Source: Membranipora membranacea (lineage: Eukaryota; Bryozoa; Gymnolaemata; Cheilostomatida; Membraniporidae). Taken from it: a stretch of DNA of 64,000 nt. Under the pieces are notes generated by a model, which saw only the letters and a program-made list of their open reading frames with translations, was not told where the DNA came from and did no database searches. Within the stretch, counting starts at the first letter, position 1. Every line of letters starts with the position of its first letter. Position numbers and translations under genes: made by a program. Where the stretch lies: assembly GCA_914767715.1 (NCBI GenBank), contig OU612075.1, forward strand, positions 2,108,001 through 2,172,000, given 5' to 3'. This document shows, one piece after another, positions 35,501-48,140 of the stretch.

Positions 35501-38500
35501 GCTCTCTCAGCAAGGGGACACAACCTTTCACAATAATGACATTTGAATATTTGATCACAAAGATATTGTTGAAGGTTTTGATAGTTTTGAGCATGCGGAA
35601 TATAGATCACTAAACCTTTCTCAGTTATATGTGCAGAAAGAAAACCAGCTTTATGAATCAAATTTATAGGGTGCTTTTTTATACTACTTTTTATTGGCAT
35701 TTAATTTAATTTTAATAATTCTCATTAATTACCTCTATATTCTAAGAAATAAATAAGAAGCAATGCACAACTTATCATCGTAGCGCTCCTGTTAAAACAT
35801 CACTTTTTACTTACACTTTCCTTACACTGTTAAAACTATTTAAATTTGCCATATTTTTTGTTTCATGTCAGAATTAAAAAAAAAATCTTCGGAATAGTTT
35901 TTTAATTTCTATGTTCATCGTATTAATTATATCATTACATACCACATCTTCACAATAGTCACAAAGATTATTTACACCAGCAAACAGAGTGACAATTTTC
36001 CAGTCATTATCCATGTCTATTGTCGGATCGTTGTTCATCCTCCTCACCAACTCTAATGCCTGATATTTCATATTCCTGTCAAAATTAATACATTATTTAT
36101 AAATAAGAAAAAATAAATTTAAATTTATTGAATTTCAAACTAATATGAGTTGCCCCAAGAAATTACTATTGATTTTAATATTTGATCTTACTATATGTCT
36201 AGGCAAAGAAGCATCTCTGTAAAATTTTAAGCAATAAATCAAAGTTCCAAATTGTAATAGTCGAACTTAATTAATTCAAATTTTAAGTAGAACTGAAAAA
36301 ACTTGTGAGTATTCACGTTTGATCTATGCCAGAGATCTATACTAATCTCATAAATTAGTTCAGTGTTCGCAGTTTCAAAACACACAAAAGTTCCCAGCTG
36401 TATAAATTTAGGCTGTATGAATAAATTAGTTCTGCTGAGTTTGAGTAAAACCTTCAATTTGTGACTCATTTCAAAAAGTTCACCCATATAAAAGTGGCTT
36501 GTGCCAAAGATTGGCTTTGTTTAGAAAAGCTTTTTTTGTTGTTTCCGATTTATTTTGCATACAAAAGATATTATAGAAGCCCAAACCTGACAAATTCAGT
36601 TATGTTTGCATCAGACTGTGGAGTTGAAATTGTTCAGTAAATTGCAGATGAAGAGGTCATGTATATTAGAGTTACGCCCTTGTCAATCCAGGATTAGAGC
36701 AACATAATAACAAACTTTAAGCCATCTTCTCGTCACATTTAGAATGAGGGACATGTATACTTATTAACTGTTAGTGTGCACAAGCCAAAGGTAATACCTA
36801 TACAGGATATACAGGATGTGTAAATCTTAAGTTTTGCTTTCATTATATTTCGTTAGGTGCTCTCAGCAAGCTGGCATTGGCACTCTTTTTCACCCAACAA
36901 ACAATCATACCAGAGCCAAAACATTGGCTGCACTGAGTGGCAGCGTTCCTGACAAAGTATGCGGGGCACTTTGAGGAGGTACGTGCTGGGAGAGGTTAAC
37001 TCCTGACAAATCTCTAACCCCAGTGAATTCTAACAGGGGCGTTTTGAGTAACCGCAGATATGCACGAACAATTTTGGGGTCTGGGGTTGGCAAGTAAAAG
37101 TCTGGGGTATATTTCTCAACCCATGATCTTATCAAGCCACGAAAATCTGGGGCTATAAATTCAACCCCGGATAGGTCTGGGAGTGCAGGGTACTCCCTAC
37201 GCCCCCTGGATCCTAACCCTTGGTACTTACTGTACAGTTGCTCCGGCTGTTCCTACATTCATATTAGGATTTTGATCACCAGTTCCAGTTGAGAAACCTT
37301 TTATGTTCGGGTTAAACTCCTTCAAAATGTCTGCAGAGAAATAAGTAAAAGATAATTTAATAAGAACATTAGGGCAAATAATTACCATCTTAAGACTAAT
37401 GAAGATGGTGTGGTGGGGACTTTGTGGTAATCCTTGAGTGATTGTGGAAAATATTGACTCAAGTGAATAATAACTCCACCTTGTCAACAAATTTTGGCCT
37501 AGACTCGGATCTAAAAAATCAAGCATCTAACTGCTGCAAAGCAAGTAAGGCAAGGTATTTGTATACCCTAGCGGAGTAAAGTATTCAGAGGCTCCGCTGC
37601 TGGTGAAAAGTAAGTGCTAGCTTAAAATAAGTCAGCCCAAAGCTAGCAAAACTTGCTAATACCACTTTATGTATATTTCCAGCTAAGCTAGCATTATGCC
37701 CATAGGGGTTGTAGCCTTTTTTGGTCAACAACTCTTCCTTGAATTGAAATTCCCACTAGTTTCAATCACACTTGTAATCATTTGGTGCCACTTGAGGGAC
37801 CAATTACCATCAAAAGTTCACGACAAGCCTAAGCCAAAGTTTCCTATCAAATTCTAATTTAGGCAATGATTGAAGTCACAGAGCCAATTCCTAGCTATCA
37901 CTTGGCTCAAACCCCTCGCTTTTTTGTTTGTTCGTTTAGCAACAAAATTTACTTTCAAAACCCTTCCGTCAGCTCATCAAACAGTTTGGGGATGAGACCT
38001 CGGACATGTCTCATTATCTCAGCTCGTTAGCTCGTTATCTCGAGCAGAAGATATTTTTGGTCGTTTTCAATTGAAAACCCGCAGCATTTGGATAAATCCG
38101 CAAGGAACTTATTGCAAAAGGCCAACTCTGTTTAAAAGCACATTTAGTACGGAAACAGAGGATGATAAATTCGTCTCCTGCTGACACGGATCTATTAGTA
38201 AAATGGAAGGGAGGGACCCCTCAACCACCGCTAAATTAACTTATGAATTCCTATTTATTAAATACTTCCATTCGGCTTATAATTACCATGAAGTTTACAA
38301 CAGGTAAATACAAAGTCCATGCTTTTCTGAGTCAATTACCAGGTATTACACCTTACAAGTGTGGTATTCAACGATTGGCAGTTCTCAAAGCAATTTCAAA
38401 GTCAACATATTATATTATTATATTAATGAAAGAATTTTGGTATGTGTACCGTGGTACAGGTATTTTGGTCAATTAGGTAGTTCGTAACGGGTCATGTAGG

Positions 38501-41500
38501 TGTCTAGAGTGATAAGATTGATGTCTAACAATTTACCTTCACCTCTTATGCGTCATGACCAAAAACTAGAGGTTCTCCATATCATTCCGAAACTAGCACA
38601 TTTATTGTTAGTATTTAGGTGCGGTTTGTAGTTTTTAATGATTCCAGAGAGGATAAGATACGAGTTTACTGCTTTACCTACGCTTTGACGTGTTTGACCC
38701 AATGCCTAGTGATTCCCAAAGCAATCTCAAAACTAGCCTGTTTTATTGTTATTATACAGTTGGTAGTTTGTTTTGCATCCGGAGTGGATTAGGTAGGAGT
38801 TTAATGATATAGGTTGTACCTATTGGCTGGTGGTTCCCCAAGCAATCTCAAAACATTTTAGACGTCCTAATGTAAACGCAGTGTGTCAGTACAGGATTTG
38901 GTAATGGGTCCAAAGAGGATTAGATTCAAGTTTAATTATTGGTGTGGGTGACAAAGTGCTAGCAGTTTTTCCAGGGGATCTCTTCACAACACTATACATC
39001 TGTGCAAGTCCTTGTCAAGTATGGTAAATCTAGATTAGATTGGTTGGTTTATTTTGTCACAAAAATTAAGTATGCTGAGATATTTGAGTGTCCATACTGT
39101 CACATGAGTTGGGGATAACAAAAATAAATATAAAGATATGAGTAAAGTAAAGTTTGACTTCTAGTGGATTAAAAAATATCAAGTATTATGTTAAAATCAA
39201 ATGTCTGAGGAAGGAGTCTTTACCCAAGGCAATTCTGTGTTTGAGGCTTTGATATCTGCCTGAGAGGAGTTTCTGAAGAAAATTGTTTAAAAATGATCAT
39301 TGTCATGTATTATCTGCAGGGCTAATTTCTTAGTCTGTGTTGATTTGGGAGAATCTAGGTCTCCAATATCGAGACATAGTCTGTCTTCTTAACTTACTTG
39401 GTAATGTAATGACCCCCTCGCCATAAGACAGATCTCCGCCGATACTAAAAGAAAAAATAGAAACTATGTGAAAAGGAGATTGGTTTGCTATACAATAAAA
39501 GAAAAAGTGAGAAAATCAAAAATTGATGACAGTAGCCCAAATCTCTTGTTCTCATACTTGGTTAACTAAATAGCAAGTTTGTGAGAGAACCAAACTGCCA
39601 AAATTACAATAGTATATTGCTCCTCCTCACAGTCAAAATTGAAGGAACTATGATTATTCGGATGAGAGTGAATAATTTTGGAACTAATTTGCCTAATTGA
39701 AAGACCAAATGAGCAAGAGTGAGGTGATATCCAATGATTCAGTTCAAGAAGCACAGCTCACATATTGAAAGACCTCCCTGGATAGAAAAGGCTAGCCATC
39801 AATCAACGTTACTAGAAGCTGAAACACCTAGGATACAAGCTTATTAGTCCTAAATTATGAGAAGATTTATATAATTACCTGATTAGACATCAGAGTCATG
39901 AAGACATATAAGAACAAGAGACAGGTGGTGAACAGGTGGAGAAAAGTGACAGGTGAGGTAAAAAGTGACAGGTGTGGTAAAAACTTAGGAGATAAAATAT
40001 AAATGTTTTTGTAAAGAACTTGAGAGAAAATATGAAGTGATTATTACTTAGACATCTGACGATGATTCTCCTAAGCAAATCTTGAACAATTGTTTGGAGG
40101 GGATACAAATGACCTGGAATGAAGCTGCTGAATGTGGATAGGTGCTGAGCGTATTTTTGGTTGCTAAATTTGTTTCTCTTTTCCACAAAACTTAACCACA
40201 AAACACCACCTTTGCTTTCCACGTACTCCGATAATATTTGGGGGGGGGGGGGGAACATTTTGAGCTGCTAAATACAAAATGATTGCAGAGTGGCGCAGTG
40301 GGTGCGACTGTGACAGCCAGTTTTGAAGGGCCATGTGTCGCCAACACATCCCATTGCATAAAGTTAATTATATTCAAAAGTGACGGAAAAACATTGAATA
40401 ATGACGATCAGGGTGTACAATGTACCATCGAGCACATACACAGGACCCATCGATCATTCCAACATCAACTATTTTCGTGACAATAAAAACAAAATTTGGC
40501 AACCATTCAATTTCCATGCCTTGTGTGAGTGTTCTCTTGATTAACATAATTTGCTAATCATTACTAATTTAAACAGTGAATCAAGGGAAAAGAACGTTGG
40601 TGGCCTAAAGAAAAATAGAAAGTCTATTTTTACTGGAAAATATCAGCATACAGGATTAAATTGTTCCTGCTACAACAGACCTACATACATACATACATAT
40701 ATTGTTGTCTTTTTACTATGAATAATTATTCACATCTGTGTCAACAGTACTATATTTAAAGAAAATTTGAATATCATTCACAAGTGTCATTATTACAACT
40801 TTTCAAATCTCTCTCCTTAAGGAAATAATTCACAATGACGACGTGTCAAGTATGATTTTAGGAATTGCCGACCCGAGAACTGTACGAATCATTAGCGTAA
40901 AAACTTGACATAAGCAACCGGGCCAAAAATGGTGGAATTCAAAGAACTGGATGATGGCTTTTTTTTAATGAAACTTAGTTGATATAAAATTTTAGGAATC
41001 TGCAGAGTTTCAACAATACAGGGAATGCAACAACAGAGTGACATTAGAATGAATTGAGATCTGGCTGAAGGGACCAATTTTCCTTGTCTGAATAAACAGG
41101 AGCTCTGAATTACAAAGTCTGAATTATAACCAGCTTACACTGTACTGTAGTAACAAATTTTTAAAATATGGATACAATCTTTCAACTGTTAAACATCTGA
41201 AGGATCTGAAGGTCACAGAATTGACTTTTAGAGGATGAACACTAATTAGAGGAGGGAGGGAGGGAGAGATTACCATACTAATAACCCTCACAAAACACTC
41301 CTTTATCCCCCTCGTTAATAATCTACTTCTCAAAGTTGATTAATGAACTAATTATTTAATTATTATGTGATAATTACCTGAAGGCTCTTCCTCTGTACTT
41401 GATTAGGAGACCAAAGATGGAAGTTGCCAGAGCGCCATTAGCGGCCGTCCCCGAATCTCCCATCGCAGCCACCACATCAAAATCTCCCGGCTTAAGGGTA

Positions 41501-43899
41501 TGAACTGTAAAGATTAAACAAATAAGTGATGAACGTGAAAGGGTGCACTCAGTGATATGAATTAATGGATTAGTGGGTCATACACCAAATGGCTGTCTGT
41601 GGAGAAATTCCATTGGTATATAACTCTATGTCAGCAATTGGGTCTAGCTAAAATTCTGGTTGCTTTTAAATTTTGCATTGACTGACCTCCCAGTAACGAC
41701 CTTTGAAACTCAGGTAAGCTACTCCACAAATGTTTAAAAGGGGTCGGCTGTAGCATTACTGAACTTTTGGACCAATCAAAGATTAAAAATTGTTTCAGTC
41801 CTTAACATTGCTAAGGCAATGTTTTGTTTTGGCTCTAATTTATAAACTGCATAAACTGTGTGTACATCAATATTTCATTTTTGACTTTTTCACTACATCC
41901 AGGAACGTCCATTAACTTCATGCCGACCTCCTTCTCCTGGCAAAGATTAACTAAATGTGAAGGATGCGGTGAGTAACCCTTACAACAGCTCATAACATGA
42001 TATAATTATTTTTATATAATTTGTTTTTATTCTTCTGCTGAAAGGACGGATATAAAAGAATACTTGTGATGGAAAGAAATAAACTCTATAGTATAAAAAG
42101 CAAGGGAACAGCTAGATAGTTCAGATACACTTCCCTCATCTGTACATACTTTCACATCCTTGGTATACGAAAATGTCTAAACTCTTTACCTGTGGTTGGC
42201 TTCGTGGCAGACTTGATATTTGTACGACAGCCAAGAGCATTAGCAGGTTGTGGTGGCTCTGTTGATGTAGCCGGCTTCATAGGCCACGGTGTTGTTGTTG
42301 GCGAAGCAGTAGTTGTGGTACTCCCTTTTGTTGTTGTAGTTTGTTGAGCAGTTGTTGTACTATTTGTTGTTGTATCTTGTTGAGCAATTGTTGTACTATT
42401 TGTTGTTGATGTGGTCGTTGTTGTTGTGGTTGTTGATGTGGTTGCTTTTGTTGTTGTGGGTTGGATGGTTGTTGTTGCTGTTGTGGTAGTACTTGGGGAC
42501 TGAGCAGGAGGGTCTGTGGATGTTGTAGTTCTTTGCGTTGTAGAAGCAGCATCAGCCGTGTCCCTGCTTATGTTATCTGCGACTGGTGCAATAGTAGTGG
42601 ATGACAACCCAACTGGTGTGAATAGCTTGTCAAACACAGAAACAGCTGCCACTTGCTGAAGAACAGATTCAATACAATGAACTTTTATACATTCTCTAAA
42701 CATCAACTTACAATTATTCATTAAACACTTTGTACAGAGAGGGGAAGGGGATTGTAAAGCTTTATTAATCTCAACACTCTTCAGATTAATACTTAAATCC
42801 TAAATGGGCTTGCACATATAAATGACTTATACGATAGGTATTTTTATTTATTCATACACCATATAGTAAAAGTACTAATTTTTATTTATTGTGGCATAAC
42901 ATAAATATATTAAGATAATTGGCGTTGGTTTTCTTCTTATTGAAACAACAGAAAAGCAACAAGGCTACAGCAAAGACTTACTCGTTTTCGGCGCCTCAGG
43001 AACCTCAACTGGTCAACAACATTATAAATTTTCTTATATGAGCCGCCCTCAATGCATCGCCAGCCTGTAACATTAGAATCAAATGAAATAAGGAAATGAA
43101 AAAAAATAAAAATTGACTATACTCTTGCAAAGTTTGTATCTTTATCATCAAATTGCATTTCCAAGTGTTCTCAACGTTAAGATTTTTTAAATGCAATATC
43201 ATGTGTTAAAATAGCCTGAGGTAAATCATGTTTTTGGTTCAAGGTTCGGTTATCTAAAGTTAGCTGGTGGGAAGCGATTTGCATGCCCGAGTGTAGAATT
43301 AGGAAAAGGCTGGAGTGGACGGTACCTAGGGGTGACACCAGAAAGATGTCTCGGCAGGAGCAAGTGGGGAAGTCATATATCAAATAGCGATGCTCAAAAA
43401 ACCGTTGTGTGCCAAGATTTGGGTTGGCGCTTTCCTTGGTTTCGTCTGCGTTCAAAGAAGTTAAAGGTCGTACAAAACTAATCACTCATGAGGAATTTTG
43501 AGGATACTTAGGTGACGGTAGTTCTTTTGGAAGAAATGCGTTAGTAGCTAATGGAAATTCTAATAACGATACCGGTTAGAATATTCTAACCGGTATCGTT
43601 ATTAGAATTGAATTAGAATTGAAGATGTTTGCTAAACTGACCAAACAGTCTGTCTCGGGCACCTTGAGGAGTGTTTGAGTTCTGAATGACAAGCCTGTGA
43701 GGCTTATTACTCTCAATTCAGCCACTCTACCTGATGCCATTGACAGACGATTGGTCAGTCTAGACATCCTTGACCCTAAATAGATATTTGTTGGCGACTT
43801 ACATGGGCCATTCGCGCCACTACCCTGTGCCCCAGTATATCCACTCAGTAATATTACTGTAGCTGTCGTCAATAATAGCTCGATTATTCTCAGCATCAT
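32556..43899 (-). CDS. Phospholipase B-like SGNH/GDSL lipase with mucin-like linker, gene B
   Basis: Twelve exons in transcript order: 43899-43803, 43064-42982, 42655-42190, 41504-41378, 39444-39398, 37330-37231, 36075-35943, 35253-35093, 34438-34261, 33772-33677, 33115-33053 and 32591-32556. They total 1587 bases, 528 aa plus TAA. Order: signal peptide (about 1-24), a small CWRC-containing segment ending in RRRKR (56-60, a furin-like site), a Thr-rich mucin-like linker (about 99-190), then the PLB domain with Ser233 in GDS, the GxN block [11 protein letters not shown] (from about 339) and [14 protein letters not shown] with Asp476 and His479. [10 protein letters not shown] replaces the usual hydrophobic residue after the nucleophile by Gly. 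It ends TRGNNL without a membrane segment, so it is probably secreted and O-glycosylated. Lipase exons match gene A in length and phase except one. Confidence 0.85.
33484..33566 (-). repeat. tRNA-like sequence (SINE head or pseudogene)
   Basis: The minus strand carries a GATGGCGCTATCGGTTAGCA A-box-like segment and a GTGGGTTCGAGTCTCA B-box. The ends do not form a convincing acceptor stem. Located in a gene B intron. Confidence 0.5.
38360..39000. repeat. Degenerate ~135-bp tandem repeat
   Basis: Four or five decayed units marked by GATTCCCAAAGCAATCTCAA-type motifs at about 38382, 38573, 38711, 38834 and 38966, each followed by a TTAGTTTT/GAGGATTAGAT-type segment. Lies in the gene B intron 37331-39397. 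Confidence 0.6.
41378..41504 (-). CDS. Gene B exon 4: GDS nucleophile block
   Basis: 127 bases, phase 1 in and 2 out: [20 protein letters not shown] then [13 protein letters not shown]. Same frame, length and phase as gene A exon 3. Confidence 0.92.
42190..42655 (-). CDS. Gene B exon 3: threonine-rich mucin-like linker
   Basis: 466 bases, phase 0 in and 1 out. After [16 protein letters not shown] come about 90 residues dominated by Thr with Ser, Pro, Ala and Gln, built from ACA/ACN codon runs (complement of the GTTGTT tracts). Such regions are typical O-glycosylation targets. Gene A has a short basic linker instead. Acceptor TTCTTCAG, donor CACAG|GTAAAG. Confidence 0.8.
42982..43064 (-). CDS. 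Gene B exon 2: Cys/basic segment with furin-like site
   Basis: 83 bases, phase 1 in and 0 out, closing a CWRC motif with exon 1 and ending FLRRRKR. The other two frames are closed. A basic run followed by QVAA is compatible with proprotein cleavage. Confidence 0.6.
43556..43609. repeat. Perfect 54-bp palindrome
   Basis: Two perfect 27-base arms without a spacer, centred on GAAT|ATTC, each arm containing AACGATACCGGTTAGAAT or its complement. The next base on each side breaks the symmetry. Inside gene B intron 1. Confidence 0.95.
43803..43899 (-). CDS. Gene B exon 1: signal peptide
   Basis: Starts [20 protein letters not shown], a clear signal sequence, and ends CCCAT|GTAAGT in phase 1. A second ATG follows directly. 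Confidence 0.75.
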
Positions 43900-45037
43900 G
43901 TTTGTATGCCAATCGTCTTCTTTTCTGAGCGCCTGACAGAAAAATAATGGAAAAAATGAGTCACATGAAAGAAATAATAGAGCTTGAATCATAAAAATGC
44001 TGAATCACTAGAGGAGGAAGCCTGAATATTGCGCTATTAATATAATTTATGAATAATTTTTTTAATAAAGGATACTACAACTAGCAGAATGTAACAACAA
44101 CCGTGGCTAAGATGGTAAAAAAAAAGCTCAGGTATTTCATGCAAGAGGTTCCCTTTGCGCTTCCTAGCGGTTGCGGTAAATTCAGGAATTAAAGCAACAG
44201 GCCATAATTGCTTCCACAACACAACAAGAGATTACTGCATCTTCCAAAAGCCTAGTATTCATCGTATATACCGGTCTCCAAACCATTGAGTTCAAAATCA
44301 TATTGAGCAGAAATAGAAGAAGCGTAGTGTTTAGATGTTCCAGCAATGATCAAATGTAAATGTTTTACTGATAAATCATGTTAACAAGAAAGAAATTTAT
44401 AAATGGTTGGTAGTTAAAGATCTATTGTCTAGGAGACACCTTCAAATTCGTACCATCTTTAAGCATTTCAATATCTATTGTAAACTACACTAAAGGCAGA
44501 CCCTGCAGACCCTATCCATTTCTTGATTGGAATGTAAACAAGAGTATCATTTATTGAGTTTGATCATTGCTGACCCTCCAATTTTAGGATACAACACTTC
44601 CATGAAGTGTGCAACTGATACTGATCCCCTAAGTCTGATACCTGTATAAAAATATCGTGCCTTGAAATTCCAGAGTTTTAAAAACATTATGTTGTACTCA
44701 ATCCATTTTGATTTGCATATCAATCCAACGCAACCTCAGAAAGCTTCTTTAGCTTATACATAAATAAACATGGTCAGTTTTCTTCTTTCAGCACACAAGT
44801 TTGATGCTTCACAATTGCGTCTGATTTTTTAAAAGTTGAACAATGGATGGAAATCAAAAGTACAAAGTGTCACTATGCTTTAATCATTTATACAAATAAA
44901 TCATAGCTTGTTATCATACAAAGTTGATAAGTTGGTAAGCTTCAACCAGTTGCCTAAAGTGCCTGCCTGAACCAACCCTCCCCCCTTTACTCTCAATTAC
45001 AAATCTTGAGGACTATATGCGGGCATTACGCTACACC

Positions 45038-45082
45038 ATAGACTTAATATACTAATACTATACTATACTATATTAAGTCTAT
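45038..45082. repeat. Short perfect hairpin
   Basis: Arms ATAGACTTAATATA and TATATTAAGTCTAT around a CTATA-rich loop; a CGCTACAC word lies just outside both arms. Confidence 0.7.
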
Positions 45083-45778
45083 GCGCTACACAAACAAAAT
45101 GACAATGAAATACCGAGAGAAAATCACTTACTGGTGGTAGATGTTCGACCTGCTCAGGCTACTCCAAAGTACCAAAAGATTATTCCTAAGTCAAGATGAG
45201 AACTCCTGTTCTATTTGCCAAAAGTAATCAATCTACAACACCATCCCACGAAATCTTAAAATCTCCCAACTAATTCGATTCTACAGAAGGGTAGGCAGTT
45301 GGCTTTATGAATGAATAGGTATACTAATTAATCGTATGCGCTACTTGAGACTGTATCATTAGACGATAAATCCTATTTCCAGCAGGAACCAAGCACTCAA
45401 ATATCTGAATGGATCTGTCGAGGTTTGGTAGCGAGCTTGTAGAACTAAATGATTACCTTAAGGTGTGTAGGGAGCTTATATATCTATGCAGCCAGCTCAG
45501 GTAGATGATTGGAGCCTTGCTGGAGTTCTCTTAACCGCCAAATTACAGTATAATCCTTCGGCTAATATCTTTGATGATTGCAACAAAGGAGACCGAGATT
45601 ATGATATACACCAACTGCTGAACAAAGGCTTTTCTGCAACCTCTAACGTATAAAAAAGCTAAGGGATTAAGCATATAGCTCACCAATGATATAAGCTCTG
45701 CGTGTGGTCTGAGAAAGCGCTATGTGTGTGGTCTGAGAAATTTGCAAAGCTTCAGTGATTGAAGAAAAGTTCACCAAT

Positions 45779-46016
45779 CAGGCCCGTAGTCCTAGGGGGG
45801 CAGGCCCCAATAAGGCTCAATAGAGTGGCCTAAAACGCTGTAATTTAATATTTCATATCAGAATCAGCTCATTTGGGACTTCAATTTGCTATTTATATCA
45901 TTGGAATGCTTTGGAGGCTGGGGACTCAGGAGGAGCTTATGATACCCATTCTGGTGTTACTTCACACCCTCAAGGATTTTTCGCCCCCCTACCATTTTTC
46001 CTTAACTACGGTCCTG
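45779..46016. mobile_element. MITE, 5-bp-TSD family, copy 6
   Basis: A 238-bp element with CAGGCCCGTAGTCCTAG and CTTAACTACGGTCCTG ends and perfect target duplication CCAAT. Confidence 0.9.
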
Positions 46017-48140
46017 CCAATAGAATTACTGAATCCGCCCAGAGACACAAATCAACACTTTTAACCTCTGATAGGCTGGATAATGTGTAGGAAATGAAGA
46101 CTAAAGTATTACCAGCTAATATGGAAAACTTTGTCCATCTCGGCGAGACTCTGCTGAATTAGCATAAAATTATCATTCATACCATCAGTTAAACCCTGAT
46201 TTCAATTTTCATTTCTTTACCACGGCAACCAATATCTAATATCCAAGCTAAACGATCATCATCTCTTGGTAATTTCAGAGCAACATGCAGAATTGATCCG
46301 CTGTAATTTTGGGGTCAATAATTAGTCAGAAAATACCACAAATTGAAAGACAGCCCTGAAATTATATTTCATAAAGCTATATTCATCATCAACCAGAAAT
46401 AACAACCACACAAAAATACCATTATAATATAGTTAATTTTATAAATATGCAATCTATAATAAAATCAATATAGTTTGTATCAGTCACAAAGATACATGAA
46501 GTACATCGTCAACAATTTATATCATCAAATTATTATTTTTCATTAGATGGGAGGGAATAAAATATAGCGGATATATGGTTTACCCATAAGCGTAGATACT
46601 AGTTTCGGGGTTGGATCAACATGTGAAAAATAATTGAATAGGTATGCTACTAATCTTACAAACTGACCATTTCTTGGCACCGAAAAGCGATAAGAGTATT
46701 TGATGACGTATAGCTAATGTTGTTATTTTGTAGATAGATAGGTCTTTAATAGATTATTAATTTATCCTATTCAAACCTGCAATTAAATGTTCTCGTTCAT
46801 TTACTCTTAGAATAGTGATAAAACCAAAAGGTTTCCCAAAAAAAGCAAAGTGTGATCCATAGTTTGAGTTCTTGCGACCTGCGCCTGTAACACATCTCAG
46901 GGGTTGTGCAGCTACCGTCTAGCAAACAAAAAGTTAAACAAAGGTCCAGATAGAGAAAATGCAAAGCGTTTGAACATAATACGCAGCGATCAAAACGAGA
47001 TAATAGATTGGCTCTCAGGCTTTTTTCTCTTCACATAGTACAGCTCTCACCCAGTCGAACTTCGGGAGAATGAGAGTTATAGCAACATACCAGAAATGTC
47101 CACACATCTCATTAAAACCTACGTGAGAAACGTGGGCACAACTATCTCAACGTGGGCTGTGATCTCATTGTGTGTGTCGACGACATCAACTGAACTTTAT
47201 TCTTTTTATAGTCGCAGACGTAGGAGGTGCGCTGGAATCTCTACAAATAACCATAATAGTACTGATATGATACATAGAGTAACACTCGCTCAAGTTTGAT
47301 CCAATTTGCTGATACTCGGAGTTGCTCCCCCTTTTGCTCCCATTCTACTGGTAAGCCATCGGAGCTCGATTCATTCGATGTAGTCTCCAGTCTGAGGTAT
47401 GACTAAGCAATTCTATCGATTAATTTGTTAATTCATCTATAAATAATTGAATTTATCGTGTAAAATCGCCCAGTCATCACCCACCGAGAAAGGGATAAGA
47501 TTTTATCACATCGCGTAACCTTGATATATCAAATTAATCTCTTTTACTCAGCGTACTTTTAAAAAGTGCTTTTAATTCATACTAGGTCCTGTTTGTAGTC
47601 AAGTATTTATTTCAAGGTCGGCCATTTGCTTGGCAATCAATTAGACTTTTGTGACTTCTTCAACAAAACATATTTATGCTGTTTTCTTAAAAAACCAAGG
47701 CTTACTATTATTTTATTCATTCATTTTATTTAATTATTTCTGTTAATTGTACCGAGGTGCTAAACCAAATTTCATGCATAAAAACTTCCAGATAGTTTAC
47801 CATGAAAAGGAAGTTTAAATATTCAACTTCTCATTTTTCGTCTTTCAAAACACTTTTCAGAGAACAAAGAGACAGAATGAGTCGTGATCTAGAAATTTGA
47901 ATTTTAACTTTTAAAACCTTTAATTTAAAATTCAATTTCTCATTTTGTCCTCATGCAACACTCTTTTGAAGAGAATAAAGGAAACGAAACGAGTCATGAC
48001 CATTATAAACAAAATTTGAATTTAAACTTTTAAAATTGTTAATTTAAAATTCAATTTTTTCTCTTTTTCCCTCTTGCAAAACTCTTGTGCAGAGAACAAA
48101 GGGGCACACTATGAATCACATACACTACATTCCAGATGAG

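Larger units (their letters stand above)
43900..48140. other. Region between gene B and the retinoblastoma gene
   Basis: Gene B's 5' flank and the 3' flank of the upstream gene. Contains a hairpin at 45038-45082, a MITE at 45779-46016, and three roughly 100-bp AT-rich direct repeats at about 47850-48105 (AATTTAAAATTCAATTT shared). No gene recognised. Confidence 0.45.

Noticed and set aside
42277-42552. Gln/Leu-rich alternative minus-strand frame in the gene B linker exon
   Set aside because: Shadow of the ACN repeat in another frame; phases of neighbouring exons support only the Thr-rich frame.
47096-47299. 67-codon plus-strand open frame between genes
   Set aside because: No domain, no splice partners, isolated.
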